64,000 nucleotides of DNA. Origin: Kribbella italica (GTDB lineage: Bacteria; Actinomycetota; Actinomycetes; Propionibacteriales; Kribbellaceae). Positions 61,809 to 64,000 of this stretch are shown in pieces. The stretch lies in NCBI RefSeq assembly GCF_014205135.1, contig NZ_JACHMY010000001.1, positions 310,001-374,000 of the forward strand, given 5' to 3'. A program made the translations under genes and the position numbers. The notes beneath the pieces are model-generated. The model did not search any database, was not told the DNA's origin, and saw only the letters and a list, made by a program, of their open reading frames with translations. Position 1 is the first letter of the stretch. Every line of letters starts with the position of its first letter.

Positions 61809-64000
61809 CCGCGACCCCACCAGCCCCGCCCCGTTCCCGGCGGCCCCACAACAGCTCCACAACCCCACCCAGCAACAGCTCCCCAACCCCACCCACCATG
61901 AACTCCACACCCCAACCCACGAAGAGCCCTCCACTCCCGACCCCGACGAAGAGCCGACCCTCGACGCCCGCCTCCTCCTCCCCGCAGCCGCCGGCTGGAT
62001 CACCGCGATCCTCCTGATGCCTCAAGCCGGCATCGTCGCCGTCATCACCGCCGCAACAGCCACCGCCCTCACCCTGACCCTGCTCACCATCGCCCTCCGA
62101 CGCCGCTCCCGACTCCTCTTCACCCTCGTCGCGATCACAGCCCTCTCCGCAGGCATGGCCGCAGCCTCAGCCCTCCAGATCCACCAACTGACCACCGGCC
62201 CCGTCCCAGCCCTCGCCGCCACCAACTCCACTGCCAAGCTCCATCTCAAGATCACCAGCGACCCCGCCGTCCGCAGCACCCCCGGCAACCGCCGTCCGCC
62301 GTACGTCGTCCTGAAAGCCACCGCCGAACAGCTCACCGCTCAAGGAGAAACCACCCGCATCAGCACCAAGATCCTGCTCATCGGCTCACCCGCCTGGCAG
62401 CATGTCCGCCTCGGCCAGCACGTCGAAACCACCGGCCGTCTCAGCCCCGTAGACCCCGGCTCCGACGTCGCCGCCATGCTCTCCGCCCGCTCAACCCCGA
62501 AGATCCTCGAAGATCCCGCCTGGTGGCTCCGCGCTGCCGAACACGTCCGCGCCGGCCTCCGCGAATCCGTCCAAGACCAGCCCGCCGACGTCCGCGGTCT
62601 GGTCCCCGCCCTCGTGATGGGCGACGAATCAGCCCTCCCACCCGACCTCGTCACCGACTTCCAACTGACCGGCCTCACTCACCTTTCCGCGGTCTCCGGC
62701 ACGAACCTCACCCTCCTGCTCGCCTTCGTCCTCCCCATGGCCAGGCTCCTCGGCGTCCGCGCCCGCGGTCTCACCGTCGTCGGCCTGCTGATCGTCGTCG
62801 CGTTCGTCGTGCTCGCCCGCCCTCAACCAAGCGTTCTGCGCGCCGCAGCCATGGGCCTGGTCGCCCTCGCAGCGATGACCACCGGCGGCACCAGACGCCG
62901 CGCAGTCCGAAGCCTCTCCGTCGCCGTCATCGCGCTACTCCTGCTCGACACCTCACTCGCACGCTCAGCAGGCTTCGCCCTGTCCGTTCTGGCCACCGCC
63001 GGAATCGTGCTCCTCGGCCCCGGCTGGCGCGACGCCCTCGCCAACTGGATGCCACTCCGCCTGGCCGAAGCCATCTCCTGCCCACTAGCAGCCCAACTAG
63101 CCTGTACGCCGGTCGTCGCGTGGCTCTCCGGCCAGGTCTCGCTCGTCGCCGTCGCCGCCAACCTGCTCGCGGGTCCCGCAGTCGGCCCGGCCACCATCCT
63201 CGGCTTCGGCGCCGCCGGGATCGCCTTACTGAGTTCAGACCTAGCCCGCCTGGCCGGTTGGCTGGCAAGCTGGCCGGCCCGCTGGATCATCCTCGTCGCT
63301 GAGACCGGCGCAGACCTCCCAGGCGCCGTCAGCCCATGGCCCGCCACAGTCGTCGGCGTCACGATCCTCACGCTGCTCTGCGTTGCGCTGACCTTCGGCC
63401 TGCACCGAGTCCTCACCCGTCCGCTGGCAGTCCTGCTCTGCTTGGCGATTCTCGTCTTCGTGGTCCTTCGTCCCACTCCACGCCTGGGCTGGCCGCCCGC
63501 CAACTGGTTCATGGTGGCGTGCGCTGTCGGCCAGGGCGACGGCTTTGTCCTACGCGCCGGACCCAACTCTGCCGTCGTGGTCGACACCGGCCCCGACCCA
63601 ACCCCGATGGACCGCTGCTTGCAAGACCTCCACATCACCCACATCCCGGTCCTTGTGCTCACCCACTTCCACGCCGACCACGCCGGAGGCCTCGCCGGTG
63701 CGGTCAACGACCGCCAAGTCGACGAGCTCGAGGTGACGCCGTACTTCTCTCCACCCGCCGAACACCGCCGAGTCCAAGCCCTCGCGGCCGCTCACCAGAT
63801 CCCCGTCCGCCCAGTGACCTACCTGGAACGCCGAACAGTCGGCGCCCTCACCTGGACGACCCTTTGGCCCGCCCAGGTCCCGTCCCTGCCCGACAACCCC
63901 TCGACCACCGACGACAACGAAAGCTCGCCCGAGAACAACGCCAGCATCGTCATGCTCGTGGAGACCGCCGGCCTGCGCATCCTGCTCACCGGCGACCTCG
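61795..64000 (+). CDS. comEC: ComEC/Rec2 DNA-uptake channel, 3' end cut by window
   Basis: At least 735 residues; ATG 61795 overlaps the comEA end. A Pro-rich N-terminus with short repeats is followed by the ComEC membrane domain (LVTDFQLTGLTHLSAVSGTN, the family signature) and many helices, then a metallo-beta-lactamase-like domain (GQGDGFVLRAG, VVVDTGPDP, LTHFHADHAGGL, LLTGDL at the edge). Forms the channel for single-stranded DNA in transformation. Whether the organism is naturally competent is not known. Confidence 0.93.
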   Translation, partial: MSASDRDPTSPAPFPAAPQQLHNPTQQQLPNPTHHELHTPTHEEPSTPDPDEEPTLDARLLLPAAAGWITAILLMPQAGIVAVITAATATALTLTLLTIALRRRSRLLFTLVAITALSAGMAAASALQIHQLTTGPVPALAATNSTAKLHLKITSDPAVRSTPGNRRPPYVVLKATAEQLTAQGETTRISTKILLIGSPAWQHVRLGQHVETTGRLSPVDPGSDVAAMLSARSTPKILEDPAWWLRAAEHVRAGLRESVQDQPADVRGLVPALVMGDESALPPDLVTDFQLTGLTHLSAVSGTNLTLLLAFVLPMARLLGVRARGLTVVGLLIVVAFVVLARPQPSVLRAAAMGLVALAAMTTGGTRRRAVRSLSVAVIALLLLDTSLARSAGFALSVLATAGIVLLGPGWRDALANWMPLRLAEAISCPLAAQLACTPVVAWLSGQVSLVAVAANLLAGPAVGPATILGFGAAGIALLSSDLARLAGWLASWPARWIILVAETGADLPGAVSPWPATVVGVTILTLLCVALTFGLHRVLTRPLAVLLCLAILVFVVLRPTPRLGWPPANWFMVACAVGQGDGFVLRAGPNSAVVVDTGPDPTPMDRCLQDLHITHIPVLVLTHFHADHAGGLAGAVNDRQVDELEVTPYFSPPAEHRRVQALAAAHQIPVRPVTYLERRTVGALTWTTLWPAQVPSLPDNPSTTDDNESSPENNASIVMLVETAGLRILLTGDL
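61849..61920 (+). repeat. Three degenerate 24-bp repeats inside comEC
   Basis: They encode QQLHNPTQ, QQLPNPTH and HELHTPTH (residues 19-42) in the cytoplasmic N-terminus of ComEC. In-frame expansion of a Pro-rich linker. Confidence 0.8.

Overview
The window is chromosomal DNA of a high-GC actinobacterium. Dense genes, very high GC at third codon positions, GTG/TTG starts, frequent ATGA start/stop overlaps and core order nadD-rsfS-gpgP and leuS...degV-comEA-comEC all fit. The very frequent word GTACGCC/GGCGTAC and the gene content look most like Kribbella or a relative in the Nocardioidales; that is recognition, not a database result.

Layout. 0-3.4 kb: a phosphopantetheinyl transferase, a fused HxlR-peroxiredoxin regulator, a divergent MFS exporter and an Lrp regulator. 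3.3-5.9 kb: core block of two tiny proteins, nadD, rsfS, a gpgP-like phosphatase, a 9 x 19-bp tandem repeat and tRNA-Ala(GGC). 6-24 kb: accessory genes, including a small secreted protein, a GNAT interrupted upstream by an amber codon, an MFS pseudogene, a SARP-type ATPase regulator, a drug-type ABC exporter, two TetR modules, an ECF42-type sigma factor with its DGPF/YCII partner, and helR preceded by a rifamycin-associated element. 24-31 kb: a damaged siderophore-uptake locus with an iron box, a secreted PQQ-type sugar dehydrogenase and an RclA/RclR-like pair. 31-35 kb: a yybP-ykoY riboswitch driving a TerC protein, acetyltransferases and a kinase-like protein. 35-41.4 kb: a sugar ABC importer without ATPase plus a GH95 fucosidase. 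41.5-52.7 kb: an intact siderophore-binding lipoprotein, an SSS symporter pair, a Tat-signal subunit with a GMC oxidoreductase behind strong hairpins, a PhyH dioxygenase with AraC, and TetR with a membrane protein. 52.7-64 kb: leuS with a Leu-rich leader and attenuator-like hairpins, YjbQ, an XRE-NB-ARC-TPR regulator, a PPOX protein, degV, comEA and the start of comEC (cut by the window end).

The core blocks at both ends are close neighbours in some other actinobacteria, so roughly 6-52.7 kb, beginning just after tRNA-Ala, looks like an accessory expansion. No integrase, transposase, CRISPR array or phage gene was seen. The most notable signals are RNA- or DNA-level: the riboswitch whose P1 strand can also mask the terC ribosome site, the RAE upstream of helR, the leuS leader, paired hairpins before the Tat/GMC operon, several palindromic operators, and a haloalkane-dehalogenase-like hydrolase whose catalytic His appears to be Thr.
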